64,000 bases of DNA. Origin: Dehalococcoidia bacterium. GTDB lineage: Bacteria; Chloroflexota; Dehalococcoidia; Lucifugimonadales; SHYT01. Shown here in pieces: positions 24,804-34,177 of this stretch. The notes beneath the pieces were generated by a model. It made no database searches. It was given only the letters and a program-made list of their open reading frames with translations, and was not told the DNA's origin. The translations under genes and the position numbers were made by a program. Positions within the stretch are counted from its first letter, which is position 1. Each line of letters begins with the position of its first letter. Location of the stretch: assembly GCA_009693045.1 (NCBI GenBank), contig SHXZ01000007.1, positions 1 through 64,000 of the forward strand, read 5' to 3'.

Positions 24804-26180
24804 TTAGATGTGGATGGCCTCGCCGAACGCGGCCAGCGCGGCCTCCTTGACGGTCTCGGAGAGGGTGGGATGCGCGTGGGTGAGCCAGCCGACCTCGCGG
24901 GCAGTGCCTTCCAGCATCTTGGCCATGGAGAGCTCGGCGAGGAGCTCCGTGACCTCGGCGCCGATGAGGTGGGCGCCGATGATCTCGCCGTACTGCGCGT
25001 CCACGAGCACTTTGGCGAAGCCCTGCCGGTCGCCCAGGGCGAGGGCCTTGCCGCTGGCGAGCATGGGGAACTTTCCGACCTTGTAGGGACGCCCGGTCTG
25101 CTTGGCTTCCTCCTCGGTGAGGCCCCAGCTGGCGACTTGGGGCTGGCAGTAGACGGCGCGCGGCATGAGGGAGTAGTTCAGGGCCGGGACTTCTTTGCCG
25201 GCGAGGCGATCGGCCACTGCCACACCCTGCGCCGAGGCGACGTGGGCGAGGGCGAGCTTGCCGGTGACGTCGCCGATGGCGTAGATTTCCTTGGCGGACG
25301 TGCGCATGGCGTCATCCACTGCGATGAACCCGCGCTCCGCGGCCACGCCCGCGCTCTCCAGTCCGATTCCGTCGGTGTTGCCCTGGATGCCCACGCACAC
25401 GAGGACGAGGTCGCTGGTGAGGTCCTGCGCGCCCTTCGGCCCCTCAAGTGACAGCTTGACCGGCTGGCCTGCCGTGGACTTGGTGACCTTGGCGCCGGTC
25501 ATGACGGTGATGCCCTGCTGGGTGAAGGACTGCTCAAGGGCCTGGCTGACCTCGGCGTCGGCGGTGGGGAGCAGGCGCGGGAGCAGCTCGACGACGGTGA
25601 CCTTGACGCCGTAGGCGGCGTAGAGGTACGCGAACTCGCAGCCGGTTGCGCCGCCGCCGACGATGACGACGGACGAGGGGAGCTGCTTGAGTTCCAGGGC
25701 CTCGCGGCTGGTGATGATGGACTTGCCGTCCACGGCGAGCGATGGCAGGCCGCGGAAGCGGGCACCGGTGGCGATGATGATGGACTTTGCGCCGAGGGTG
25801 CCGCCGCCCTTCACCTCAACCCGGCCGTTGCCTTTGAGTAGCGCCGTGCCTTTGACGAGCGTGACCTTGTTCTTTTTCAGGAGGGATTCCACGCCTCGGG
25901 TGAGACGTTGGGCGATGTTGCGACTGCGGTCAATGGCCTTGCCGAAGTCAACGCGGAGGTTGTCGTAGGAGACGCCGTAGTCGGCGGCGTGCTTGAAGAG
26001 CGAGACGACCTCGGCGTTGCGGAGGAGGGCCTTGGAGGGGATGCAACCCCAGTTGAGGCAGACGCCGCCAACCTGGTCGCGCTCAACGACGGCGGTGCTG
26101 AGGCCAAGCTGGGCGGCGCGGATGGCGGCGACATAGCCGCCGGGCCCGGCGCCGACAATCACCAGGTCATAATCGGGCAT
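24804..26180 (-). CDS. lpdA: dihydrolipoamide dehydrogenase (E3)
   Basis: MPDYDLVIVGAGPGGYVAAIRAAQLGLSTAVVERDQVGGVCLNWGCIPSKALLRNAE. Confidence 0.96.
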   Translation of the reverse strand: MPDYDLVIVGAGPGGYVAAIRAAQLGLSTAVVERDQVGGVCLNWGCIPSKALLRNAEVVSLFKHAADYGVSYDNLRVDFGKAIDRSRNIAQRLTRGVESLLKKNKVTLVKGTALLKGNGRVEVKGGGTLGAKSIIIATGARFRGLPSLAVDGKSIITSREALELKQLPSSVVIVGGGATGCEFAYLYAAYGVKVTVVELLPRLLPTADAEVSQALEQSFTQQGITVMTGAKVTKSTAGQPVKLSLEGPKGAQDLTSDLVLVCVGIQGNTDGIGLESAGVAAERGFIAVDDAMRTSAKEIYAIGDVTGKLALAHVASAQGVAVADRLAGKEVPALNYSLMPRAVYCQPQVASWGLTEEEAKQTGRPYKVGKFPMLASGKALALGDRQGFAKVLVDAQYGEIIGAHLIGAEVTELLAELSMAKMLEGTAREVGWLTHAHPTLSETVKEAALAAFGEAIHI

Positions 26181-26529
26181 GGGACGAACTGACTCCTGAG
26201 GGGTGACTGTCTGAGACTTATCTAAGGCGCTTATTCGGCGATTGTCAAGACGAATGGGGCGCAGGGCCATAGGGGATTGCCCTGCTCTGCTGATGCCTTG
26301 ACTGAGGGGCCGGCGCCCGCAGGGCCGGAAGGACTCGGATGACGGTGTTTCTCAACGCAAGTCCACGGAGGAGTCATGACTCCCGCTCATGGTTATTCAA
26401 GCTAGGCATGTTAGGCAATGTCGCCTGCCAAATGGATCAACGTTGGAGGCGGACAAACCGAGGATACCGGACGTTTTTCACAGGGACTGAATACCGCATC
26501 AAAGTGACCGGCGCGCTATGGAAGATGAA

Positions 26530-26557
26530 GAGGGCGGCCCCATACGAGACCGCCCTC
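26530..26557 (-). terminator. candidate intrinsic terminator
   Basis: GAGGGCGG-N12-CCGCCCTC followed on the minus strand by TTCATCTTCC; lies after the 26612 stop. Confidence 0.45.
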
Positions 26558-26611
26558 ATTGGTCCGACCAGCTGGTCAGTTTCTACCTATTCGTCGCTGT
26601 TGTTGTAGGCG

Positions 26612-26866
26612 TCACGGCAAGACATCCCAGAATACCTTGTTTGCGCTGTTCTGAGCTGCTTTCGGCACCGCCTTTCCCTGATCAACCCCAGTGGGTAGCG
26701 CCTGAGCATCACCCGATAGGTTATATGCCTCCAACGCGCTCTTTGCACTCAGCATCGTGGCAACGTTCGTGCCGGAGAATGCCGCCTTGCCAGCTGCGAT
26801 CGCTCCGTTGTCGTTGGTGCCGAAGCTCTGCCGATTGAGCATGGTCGCCAGCAGTGGCTGTAGCAA
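26612..26866 (-). CDS. short hypothetical protein or gene fragment
   Basis: MLQPLLATMLNRQSFGTNDNGAIAAGKAAFSGTNVATMLSAKSALEAYNLSGD...; start abuts a C-rich repeat at about 26871. Confidence 0.35.
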   Translation of the reverse strand: MLQPLLATMLNRQSFGTNDNGAIAAGKAAFSGTNVATMLSAKSALEAYNLSGDAQALPTGVDQGKAVPKAAQNSANKVFWDVLP

Positions 26867-26952
26867 CTGTATCCTTAATCCTCCCCCTCCAGGGGGAGGA
26901 GATTGCTTCCCAGCACCACTTCCAAAACTAACGGAATGTCAGAGGCACGACA

Positions 26953-27342
26953 CTACCGCTGCGCAGGGCGGAACCTGGGCAGGGAGATTTCCGGGGAGGC
27001 GTCTTCAAAGGTGGCTTCAAGGGGCATGTCAACGGGGAGCTTTGCCGGGTCGGGGTCGACGCCGATCAGGTTGCTCATCATGCGGACGCCGCCGTCCAGC
27101 TCGACGATGGCGATGACGTAGGGGGCCTGGCTTTCAAAGCATGGGGCCGGCCGGTGGTTGATGACATAACTATAAAGGTTGCCGCGTCCGTTGGCCTTGA
27201 CCCATTCCAGGCTGGATGACCAGCAGTTGGGGCAGACGGCGCGGGAGTAGAAGTGGAAGCGGCCGCAGTCCTTGCAGCGTGGGAGCATGAGCTCGTGGCG
27301 CTTGCAGGCGCTCAGTAGGGCTTGGTCTCGGGCGGTGGGCAC
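26953..27342 (-). CDS. DUF35-type OB-fold/zinc-ribbon protein
   Basis: LPRCKDCGRFHFYSRAVCPNCWSSSLEWVKANGRGNLYSYVINHRPA; CxxC...CxxC; start uncertain. Confidence 0.82.
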   Translation of the reverse strand: MPTARDQALLSACKRHELMLPRCKDCGRFHFYSRAVCPNCWSSSLEWVKANGRGNLYSYVINHRPAPCFESQAPYVIAIVELDGGVRMMSNLIGVDPDPAKLPVDMPLEATFEDASPEISLPRFRPAQR

Positions 27343-27513
27343 GGAGATGGGCTTGCTGGGGGGCGCTGCTGGACCACGGCGGCCTCCTTGGGGGAGGCGT
27401 TGGGCGCAGTCTAGTGGGTAGGAGTGTAGGGAGTCGGCAAGGCTTTTGCAGCATTGGTCCTCTTGCGTTGGTGTTGAGGGACGGTGGGACGCCCCGCCGA
27501 ACCCCGCCGACCT

Positions 27514-27556
27514 CACCCCTAACCGCTCTCCATGTGATGGAGAGCGGTTAGGGGTG
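27514..27556. repeat. perfect 20-bp-stem hairpin (family A, fully symmetric copy)
   Basis: CACCCCTAACCGCTCTCCAT-gtg-ATGGAGAGCGGTTAGGGGTG. Confidence 0.85.
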
Positions 27557-27650
27557 GACGACTGCTGCACCAGGAACGTGTATCCACATCAACGGAAGAG
27601 AACCCTCAGGACGAACGGGCGGCGGAACTGGCGGGTGCTATAGTAAACGT

Positions 27651-29591
27651 ATGACGACGCAGCAGCGCGGCACTGGAGTCGTTTGGCCCCTGGAACGCGG
27701 ACAGCGCTTGACGCTGAGTCTCGGGGCGATGGATGCGCTGGGGGAGTGCACGGCGGAGGTGGATGGCTTTCCGGTCCACGTGTTTGGCGGGATTCCGGGC
27801 GAGCAGGTGGTGGCGGAGGTCGTGCGGTGCTTCCGCGAGCGGGTGGAGGCGCGGGTGGTGGAGGTGCTGGCGCCGTCGCGGGACCGGGTAGATGCTCCCT
27901 GTCAGTATTTTTGGCCGTGCACGGGTTGCCAGTGGCAGCACGTCCGGTACGACCGACAGCTCGCGCTGAAGCAAGAGCTGCTGGCGCGCGCGCTTGCGGT
28001 TCACGAGCTTCCCGGTGGTTTGGGCAGCCTGCCGCTTTGGCCGACGCTGCCGTCTCCGCAGGGCCTTGGCTATCGGAACCACGCGCGGTTCACGATCGGG
28101 CCGGGCGGGAGCGTTGGGTACGTCAACCGGGCGACGCGGAGCTTCGTGAAGATTGACGAGTGCTTGCTGATGCACCCCGCGATCAACGGTGCGCTGGGCG
28201 CGTTGCAGGGCAACAGCGCGGAGACGAGCCAGATGGCGGTGCGGTACGGCGTGAGTACGGGCGAGGTGCTGGTGCAGCCGCGGATGCGGAATCCCGCGGT
28301 CGCCATCGCGACGGGGCAGGGCTCGTACAACGAGGCGGTGCTGGGACGCCGGTTCAGGGTGGCGTCGCCGTCGTTCTTCCAGGTGAACACGCGGCAGCTT
28401 GAGCGCGTGGTCACGCTGTTGCGGGCTCTTGTTCAGGCGACGGGGGTAGGGGCGAGGCATACTGAGGTAGGGGTGAGGCATGCCTCACCCCTACTGGTGG
28501 ACGCGTACGCGGGGGTGGGCACGTTTAGCGTGCTGCTGGCGGAACAGGTGGGGCGCGTGATCGGGATTGAGGAGTCATCGTCGGCGGTGAAGGACGCGCA
28601 GGAGAACGCGGCGGGGCTCGACAACGTGCGGTTCGTCCTGGGAAAGACGGAGGTCGTGCTGGCGCAGCTAACCGAGCGGCCCGACGTGCTGGTGCTGGAC
28701 CCTCCGAGGGCGGGGTGCCATCCGGACGCGCTGGCGGCGGTCAACCGGCTGGCGCCGGAGACGGTGCTGTACGTCTCGTGCGAGCCGGAGACGCTGGGGC
28801 GGGACCTGAAGGCGCTGCTGGCGGGCCCGTTTCGGCTGGCGGCGTTGTACCCGGTGGACATGTTCCCGCAGACGCACCACGTGGAGTGCCTGGCCGTGCT
28901 GAAGCGCGCGGCGGAGGGCACGAACGGGGCTACGAAGGCGCTGACCCTTGCGTCGGCGTCACCGAGGAGGCGGGAGCTGCTGCAGGCGTTCGGCGTGCGG
29001 TTCACGGTGGCGCCGTCGGCGGTGGACGAGGACGAGATGGACGACGCGGACGGGGCGGAGGCGTACGTTGGGGCGCTGGCGCTGGCGAAGGCGATGGACG
29101 TGGCCGTGTCCCAGGGCGGCGATGTGGTCGTCCTCGGCGCGGACACCACGGTGGTGGTTGACGGGAGGCGGCTCGGCAAGCCGGGATCCGCGGACGAGGC
29201 GCGGGCGATGCTGGTTGAGCTTCGCGGGAGGCGGCACGAGGTGCTGACGGGCGTGGCGCTGGTGGACGCTCGGAGCGGACGGCACAGGGTCCACGTTGAG
29301 CGGAGCCAGGTGTGGATGCGGGAGTATACGGACGCGGAGCTTGAGGCGTACGTGGCGACGGGCGGGCCGCTGGACAAGGCGGGCGGGTACGCGGTGCAGG
29401 ACAGGGTGTTCCATCCCGCCGAGCGGGTTGAGGGTTGTTACTTCAACGTGATGGGCCTGCCGGTGTGCCGCCTTGGGCCGCTGCTCGGCGAGTTTGGGGT
29501 GGCGTCGCCGACGGGCGCGTTGCAGACGGGCGACGGGGCGTGCAGGGTGTGCCATCTGTGGGCGCCTGGCGCAGTTGGGGAGTCTGTGTGA
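27651..29591 (+). CDS. fusion protein: TrmA/RlmD-type RNA (uracil-5-)-methyltransferase + Maf nucleotide pyrophosphatase
   Basis: Methyltransferase: DAPCQYFWPCTGCQWQHVRYDRQLALKQELL, DAYAGVGTFSVLLA, LDPPRAGCHPDAL, YVSCEPETLGRDL. Maf: LTLASASPRRRELLQAFGVRFTVAPSAVDED, VLGADTTVVVDGRRLGKP. One uninterrupted ORF. Confidence 0.9.
   Translation: MTTQQRGTGVVWPLERGQRLTLSLGAMDALGECTAEVDGFPVHVFGGIPGEQVVAEVVRCFRERVEARVVEVLAPSRDRVDAPCQYFWPCTGCQWQHVRYDRQLALKQELLARALAVHELPGGLGSLPLWPTLPSPQGLGYRNHARFTIGPGGSVGYVNRATRSFVKIDECLLMHPAINGALGALQGNSAETSQMAVRYGVSTGEVLVQPRMRNPAVAIATGQGSYNEAVLGRRFRVASPSFFQVNTRQLERVVTLLRALVQATGVGARHTEVGVRHASPLLVDAYAGVGTFSVLLAEQVGRVIGIEESSSAVKDAQENAAGLDNVRFVLGKTEVVLAQLTERPDVLVLDPPRAGCHPDALAAVNRLAPETVLYVSCEPETLGRDLKALLAGPFRLAALYPVDMFPQTHHVECLAVLKRAAEGTNGATKALTLASASPRRRELLQAFGVRFTVAPSAVDEDEMDDADGAEAYVGALALAKAMDVAVSQGGDVVVLGADTTVVVDGRRLGKPGSADEARAMLVELRGRRHEVLTGVALVDARSGRHRVHVERSQVWMREYTDAELEAYVATGGPLDKAGGYAVQDRVFHPAERVEGCYFNVMGLPVCRLGPLLGEFGVASPTGALQTGDGACRVCHLWAPGAVGESV
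28446..28494. repeat. palindromic repeat inside the methyltransferase CDS: half copy plus full 28-nt palindrome
   Basis: gtaggggcgaggcat actgag GTAGGGGTGAGGCATGCCTCACCCCTAC (28467-28494, exact palindrome). Confidence 0.9.
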
Positions 29592-29592
29592 C

Positions 29593-29916
29593 GTGAACAT
29601 CTTTGGTATCGGCCCGATGGAGCTGCTGATCGTCTTTGCGCTCGCTTTTCTGTTGCTGGGGCCCGCGCGGATGGGGAGCACGGCGCGCAAGCTGGGCGGC
29701 TTCGTGAAGGAGGCGCGGAAGGTGACGGAAGGGCTGCCGAAGACGCTGGACGACCTGGCGCGCTCGGCAGAGGCGCCGGAGAAGAGCGATCCGAGGGCGC
29801 TGGCGAAGCGACCGGACTCGCCGGACGAGGGGCCCGCGCCCTGGCGGCCCGGTGGGTCTGAGCCTGAGGGGAAGGCATCGCCGCCGCTGTCGCCCAAGAA
29901 GCCGGACGATGCCTGA
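29593..29916 (+). CDS. TatA/TatB-type Sec-independent translocase subunit
   Basis: VNIFGIGPMELLIVFALAFLLLGPARMGSTARKLGGFVKEARKVTEG; GTG start. Confidence 0.85.
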   Translation: MNIFGIGPMELLIVFALAFLLLGPARMGSTARKLGGFVKEARKVTEGLPKTLDDLARSAEAPEKSDPRALAKRPDSPDEGPAPWRPGGSEPEGKASPPLSPKKPDDA

Positions 29917-30667
29917 CCAGCCACGCCCGCTGACCAGCCATCTTGAGGAGTTTCGGGGGCGGCTTCTGTGGTCGGTGATCGCGATCGTGGCCGGGGCCGT
30001 GCTGGGGGGTGTCTTCTACGAAGAGATCATCGCCGCGCTCATCCGGCCCGCCAGGGAGTACCTGTCGGTCACAGGCAAGCCCGTCTTCACGGAGGTCACC
30101 GAGCTGCTTGGCGTGGTGGTGCGGATCGCGGTGCTGTGCGGGCTGGTGGTGGCCTTTCCGGTGCTGGCGTACCAGATCATGCTGTTTGTGGCGCCCGCGC
30201 TGAACCCCCCTGAGCGGCGCCTGGCGCTGATGTTCGTACCGGTGGCCTCGCTGCTGTTCGCGGGAGGCGTGGCGTTCGCGTACTTTGTGCTGCTGCCGCC
30301 GTCGCTGCGGTTCCTGCTGACCTTCGGGCAGGAAGTGGCGACGCCGATGGTCCGCATTAGCAGCTACGTGAGCTTGGTGGTGACGCTGCTGTTCTGGATC
30401 GGCATCGTGTTTGAGACGCCGTTGCTGATGTTCCTGCTGGCGAAGCTGGGGATCGTGTCGCATCGGGGGTTCGCCCGCGCACAGCGATACATGGTGGTGG
30501 TGGCGTTTCTGCTGGGGGCGATCATTACGCCGACGTTTGACCCGCTGAACCAGATGCTGGTGGCGATGCCGCTGATCGTGCTGTACGAGGTGGGGATTGG
30601 CGTGGCGTGGCTGGCGCGGGCGCGGGAGAAGAAGGCGTCGCAGCCGGCGCAGGCCGCCGAGGGGTAG
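29909..30667 (+). CDS. tatC: Sec-independent translocase TatC
   Basis: PLTSHLEEFRGRLLWSVIAIVAG...FGQEVATPMVRISSYVSLVVTLLFWIGIVFETPL. Confidence 0.96.
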   Translation: MPDQPRPLTSHLEEFRGRLLWSVIAIVAGAVLGGVFYEEIIAALIRPAREYLSVTGKPVFTEVTELLGVVVRIAVLCGLVVAFPVLAYQIMLFVAPALNPPERRLALMFVPVASLLFAGGVAFAYFVLLPPSLRFLLTFGQEVATPMVRISSYVSLVVTLLFWIGIVFETPLLMFLLAKLGIVSHRGFARAQRYMVVVAFLLGAIITPTFDPLNQMLVAMPLIVLYEVGIGVAWLARAREKKASQPAQAAEG

Positions 30668-30745
30668 GGGCTGATGGTCCGCCCTTCGCTTGAGGGCAGG
30701 CCCTAATAACTTAGTACCATCCTTCGCAGGGATGGTGGACAATCC

Positions 30746-30907
30746 TCAACTAGGCGGGGGCTGCTCATTGGGTTCGCCGCGAAAGCCGTGCTTGAAGGCG
30801 TGGACGGTCTTGCGGAGGGAGGAGGCGACGACGGGGAGGCGTCCGGCGCCGAAGATGAGGAGGATGACGAAGACGATGATGAGGATTTCCAGCCAGCCGA
30901 GGCGCAT
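30746..30907 (-). CDS. tatA: TatA-type Sec-independent translocase subunit, 53 aa
   Basis: Manual reverse-strand translation MRLGWLEILIIVFVILLIFGAGRLPVVASSLRKTVHAFKHGFRGEPNEQPPPS*; below the ORF-track length cutoff. Confidence 0.85.
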   Translation of the reverse strand: MRLGWLEILIIVFVILLIFGAGRLPVVASSLRKTVHAFKHGFRGEPNEQPPPS

Positions 30908-31479
30908 ACGAACCTCCACGTCGCAGGTCTATGATAGCAGACGGGGAACGATCCGCAGATTACACCAATTACAGGGATGAAGAGGCGCTGGTTCCCCGCC
31001 GTGTGCGTCTATCGAAGCCCTCCTTTCAAAGCTACCACGCCCTTCGACAGGCCCTTTGCTTCGCTCGAGGGCGCTTCGCGGCTCAGGGCGAACGGGGTTG
31101 TTAGGCGCTCTGAGGAAGGCGCGTGTGGCGGGAGCAGGACAGATTCCTGGACGTCGCCTTACTCTTCGCCGGAATCAAGGGGCACCGTGGTCGAGGAGTG
31201 CGATAGGACCTTCGCATTGGAACCACGCCCTTCGACAGGCTCAGGGCGAGCGGATTCTCACGCCGCCTGTCGCGCCGTGAAGCCGCGCGACGGGCGGCGT
31301 GACCATTGTTTTCGTTGCAACGGCAGTGGGGATTGAAGCGTGGACAGGGGGAGAAGGATTATTTGGACTTCTGCGTGACAAGACGCGGGTGTTGGCCGTG
31401 GATTTAGCGCCTCGTGGCCGGTGAGAGCAGTCCAGAACATGTGAGCGTTGCATCGCCGGGGGGAAGGGTGCTCTGCGGC

Positions 31480-31509
31480 TTGACAGCGCGATTTCAGGCA
31501 GAATACACT
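31480..31509 (+). promoter_or_regulatory. candidate promoter for rpsU
   Basis: TTGACA-N18-TACACT. Confidence 0.5.
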
Positions 31510-31563
31510 ATCCAGGATGCCGCCGGAGATGTCGGCGTCCTTATGCTGTTAGGGGTGAGAACA

Positions 31564-31746
31564 GTGTCGGAAGTCAGTTTGATGGAGGGCGAGACCTTTG
31601 AGAGCCTGCTGAAGCGGTTCAACCGCAAGGTGCAGCAGGAAGGGATCCTCTCGCGGGCTCGCCGCCACGAGCATTTTGAGCCTCCGAGCGTGCGGCGGAA
31701 GAAGAAGGAAGCCGCAAAGCGCCGCAAGAGCCGAAAGAACGCTTAG
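31564..31746 (+). CDS. rpsU: 30S ribosomal protein S21
   Basis: GETFESLLKRFNRKVQQEGILSRARRHEHFEPPSVRRKKKEAAKRRKSRK. Confidence 0.93.
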   Translation: MSEVSLMEGETFESLLKRFNRKVQQEGILSRARRHEHFEPPSVRRKKKEAAKRRKSRKNA

Positions 31747-31760
31747 GCGCGGAGCTTAGG

Positions 31761-32219
31761 ATGGCGCTGCTGGACAAGCTGGACGCGGATCTGAAAGAGG
31801 CCATGCGGCAACAAGATGTTGTTCGCCGCGAGACGTTGCGGCTTGTTCGAACCGCCATTCGGTATGAAGAGATCGGGAAGGCCACGCCGCTGACGGAGGA
31901 GGATCTGAACGCCGTCCTCCAGAAGCAGGCGAAGCAGCGCCGCGACAGTATCACCGAGTTCCGGAAGGGCAACCGCGCGGACCTGGTGCAGCGCGAAGAG
32001 GCGGAGTTGGCGATCATCACTGCCTATCTTCCGCAGCAGATGGGCCGGGACGCGATTGCTGACATAGCGCGTGCGGTGGCGCAGGAAGTGGGGGCGCGCG
32101 GGCCGGGCGACAAAGGCAAGGTGATGGGCCGGCTGATGCCGCAGGTGCGCGGGAAGGCGGACGGCGGGCTGGTGAATACGGTGGTGACGGAGCTGCTGGA
32201 CGCGTTGGCGAAGGGGTAA
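31761..32219 (+). CDS. GatB/YqeY domain protein
   Basis: LLDKLDADLKEAMRQQDVVRRETLRLVRTAIRYEEIG...AYLPQQM...GKVMGRLMPQVRGKADGGLVN. Confidence 0.93.
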   Translation: MALLDKLDADLKEAMRQQDVVRRETLRLVRTAIRYEEIGKATPLTEEDLNAVLQKQAKQRRDSITEFRKGNRADLVQREEAELAIITAYLPQQMGRDAIADIARAVAQEVGARGPGDKGKVMGRLMPQVRGKADGGLVNTVVTELLDALAKG

Positions 32220-32527
32220 GCGCGACCCTCTCCTAAGGGGGGAGGGTATTTTTGTGTCCGACATGGAAGAGCGCAGTTGCGTTTACGACCGCTTCGGGCG
32301 AGAGAGGTTTCACCCCCATTCCTTCGCTTCACTTAGGACAGGCTCCGACCTTCCCCCATCAAGGGGAAGGGATAGGAATGGAACGTTTCCCGTTGATGGG
32401 GGGAAGGGTTGCACCGGTGCGAGCTTCATTTCTGAGAAGAGATGGGGTCCTACTGACGAGAAAGATTACGTGGCATGTTGGGTGCTGGACTCTCGCTGCG
32501 AGTCGTAGAAATACGGTGAGGTAAGCG

Positions 32528-33232
32528 ATGCGGTTTGGCGTTGTGGTGTACCCTGGGACGTGGAGCGACCAAGATTGCGCGCACGCGCTGCGGGACGTGC
32601 TGGAGCAGGACGTGGAGATGCTGTGGCACAAGGACCGGGATCTCTCGCGGGTTGACTGCGTGATCGTGCCGGGCGGGTTCTCGTACGGCGACTACCTGCG
32701 GACGGGGGCCATCGCGCGGCTCTCTCCGGTGACGGAGGCGATCCGGGAGTTCGCGGCTAACGGTCGCCCGGTCATCGGCATCTGCAACGGGTTCCAGATC
32801 CTTTGTGAGGCGGGGCTGCTCCCCGGCGCGCTGTTGCGGAACGAGTGCCTGGAGTTCCGGTGCCAGTGGGTAAATCTCCGCGTTGATAACGCGCAGACGC
32901 CGTTCACGAACGCGGCCGCGCCTGGGCAGGTGCTGCGCATCCCGATCTCGCACGGTGAGGGGCGGTATTGGGCGCCACCGGAGGTGCTGGCGGAGCTGGA
33001 GCTGAACCGGCAGGTAGCGTTCCGGTACTGCGACGCACAGGGGCGCGTGACGCCTGAGGACAACCCGAACGGGTCGCTGAACAACATCGCCGGCGTAGTG
33101 AATCGTCAGGGGAACGTGCTGGGGATGATGCCGCACCCGGAGCGGGCGGTGGAGGGGATCCTGGGCGGCACGGACGGGTTGCCGGTGTTCTTTTCCATGC
33201 TGCGCTCCGTCGTCCCGACGCTGGGGCGATAG
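32528..33232 (+). CDS. purQ: phosphoribosylformylglycinamidine synthase subunit I
   Basis: VIVPGGFSYGDYLRTGAIA; VIGICNGFQILCEAGLLPGALLRNE; MPHPERAVE. Confidence 0.96.
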   Translation: MRFGVVVYPGTWSDQDCAHALRDVLEQDVEMLWHKDRDLSRVDCVIVPGGFSYGDYLRTGAIARLSPVTEAIREFAANGRPVIGICNGFQILCEAGLLPGALLRNECLEFRCQWVNLRVDNAQTPFTNAAAPGQVLRIPISHGEGRYWAPPEVLAELELNRQVAFRYCDAQGRVTPEDNPNGSLNNIAGVVNRQGNVLGMMPHPERAVEGILGGTDGLPVFFSMLRSVVPTLGR

Positions 33233-33238
33233 CGACGC

Positions 33239-34177
33239 ATGGTTATTGTCCTCTCTGTACTGGCCGCGGTCGTGTTTGGGGCCGCGTCGGTCTTTGTGCG
33301 CATAAGCACGCGGCACCTGAACGCGTCCAAGGTGGCGGTGGTCTCGTTGCTGGCCGGGTTGGCGCTGTTTGCGCCCATCACGCTGGGCTTGCAGTGGTCG
33401 GTGCTGTCGGGCCTGGGCCTGCGGACGTTCGGGTGGCTGGCGTTTGTGGGGGCGCTGCAATTCGCCGTCGGCAGGCAGCTCAACTACACGGGCGTGCAGC
33501 TGGCGGGGGTGAGCCGCGCGACGCCGTTCTTTGGGACGGTGCCGGTGTTCGCTTCTATCCTGGCGGTCAGTCTGACTGACGAGCACGTTGGCGCAGCGCT
33601 TGGCGTTGGGATAGGGGCGGTGGTGGCGGGGTCGCTGCTGGTGGCGCGCGCGGGCGCATCGGCTGCGACGCCACGAGCGTCAGGGAGCGGGGCCGGGCCT
33701 GGCGCGGCGCTTGGGGTGGCGAGCGCGACCGCTCGACGGCGGGTGTTGCTGGGCATGGGCGCGGCGCTGCTCGCTTCGGCGTGCTACGGGAGCATCCAGT
33801 TCCTGGGACGGCAGGTGGTGGGCGACGTGCCGCCGCTGACGGCGATGACGGTTGCCCTGGCTGCGGGGACGGTGGCGACGCTGCTCGTGGGTGCGCCCCT
33901 TGGCCTGACGCGGCGGCAAGAGGCGCCGGCGTCGGCGTACGGGATGGCGGTGCTGGCGGGGGTGGCGTCGGCGGTGGGCGTGCTGTGCATGTTCCTGGCG
34001 CTGGAGCGCGGTGCGGTAGTGAAGGTGTCGCCGGTGGTGGCGCTCAACCCGCTGGTGTCGGTGGTGCTGGGGCAGGTGTTCATCCGGCACCTGGAGCGGC
34101 TGAGCTGGCTGCTGGCGGTCGGGATCGTGGTGATGGTGGGCGGGGTGGTGGTGGTGACGCTGAGCGCGGGCGGGTAG
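33239..34177 (+). CDS. EamA/DMT-family permease
   Basis: Two hydrophobic repeats; RATPFFGTVPVFASILAV, VVKVSPVVALNPLVSVVLGQVF. Confidence 0.85.
   Translation: MVIVLSVLAAVVFGAASVFVRISTRHLNASKVAVVSLLAGLALFAPITLGLQWSVLSGLGLRTFGWLAFVGALQFAVGRQLNYTGVQLAGVSRATPFFGTVPVFASILAVSLTDEHVGAALGVGIGAVVAGSLLVARAGASAATPRASGSGAGPGAALGVASATARRRVLLGMGAALLASACYGSIQFLGRQVVGDVPPLTAMTVALAAGTVATLLVGAPLGLTRRQEAPASAYGMAVLAGVASAVGVLCMFLALERGAVVKVSPVVALNPLVSVVLGQVFIRHLERLSWLLAVGIVVMVGGVVVVTLSAGG

Noticed and set aside
27343-27570. N-terminal extension of the DUF35 ORF (MQQSSTPNRSPSHGERLGVRSAGFGG...)
   Set aside because: It is translated family A repeat sequence; the domain begins after a GTG at 27342
27606-30742. Minus-strand ORFs of 290-430 aa opposite the methyltransferase-Maf and tat genes
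   Set aside because: Arg/His/Pro-rich shadow frames without motifs
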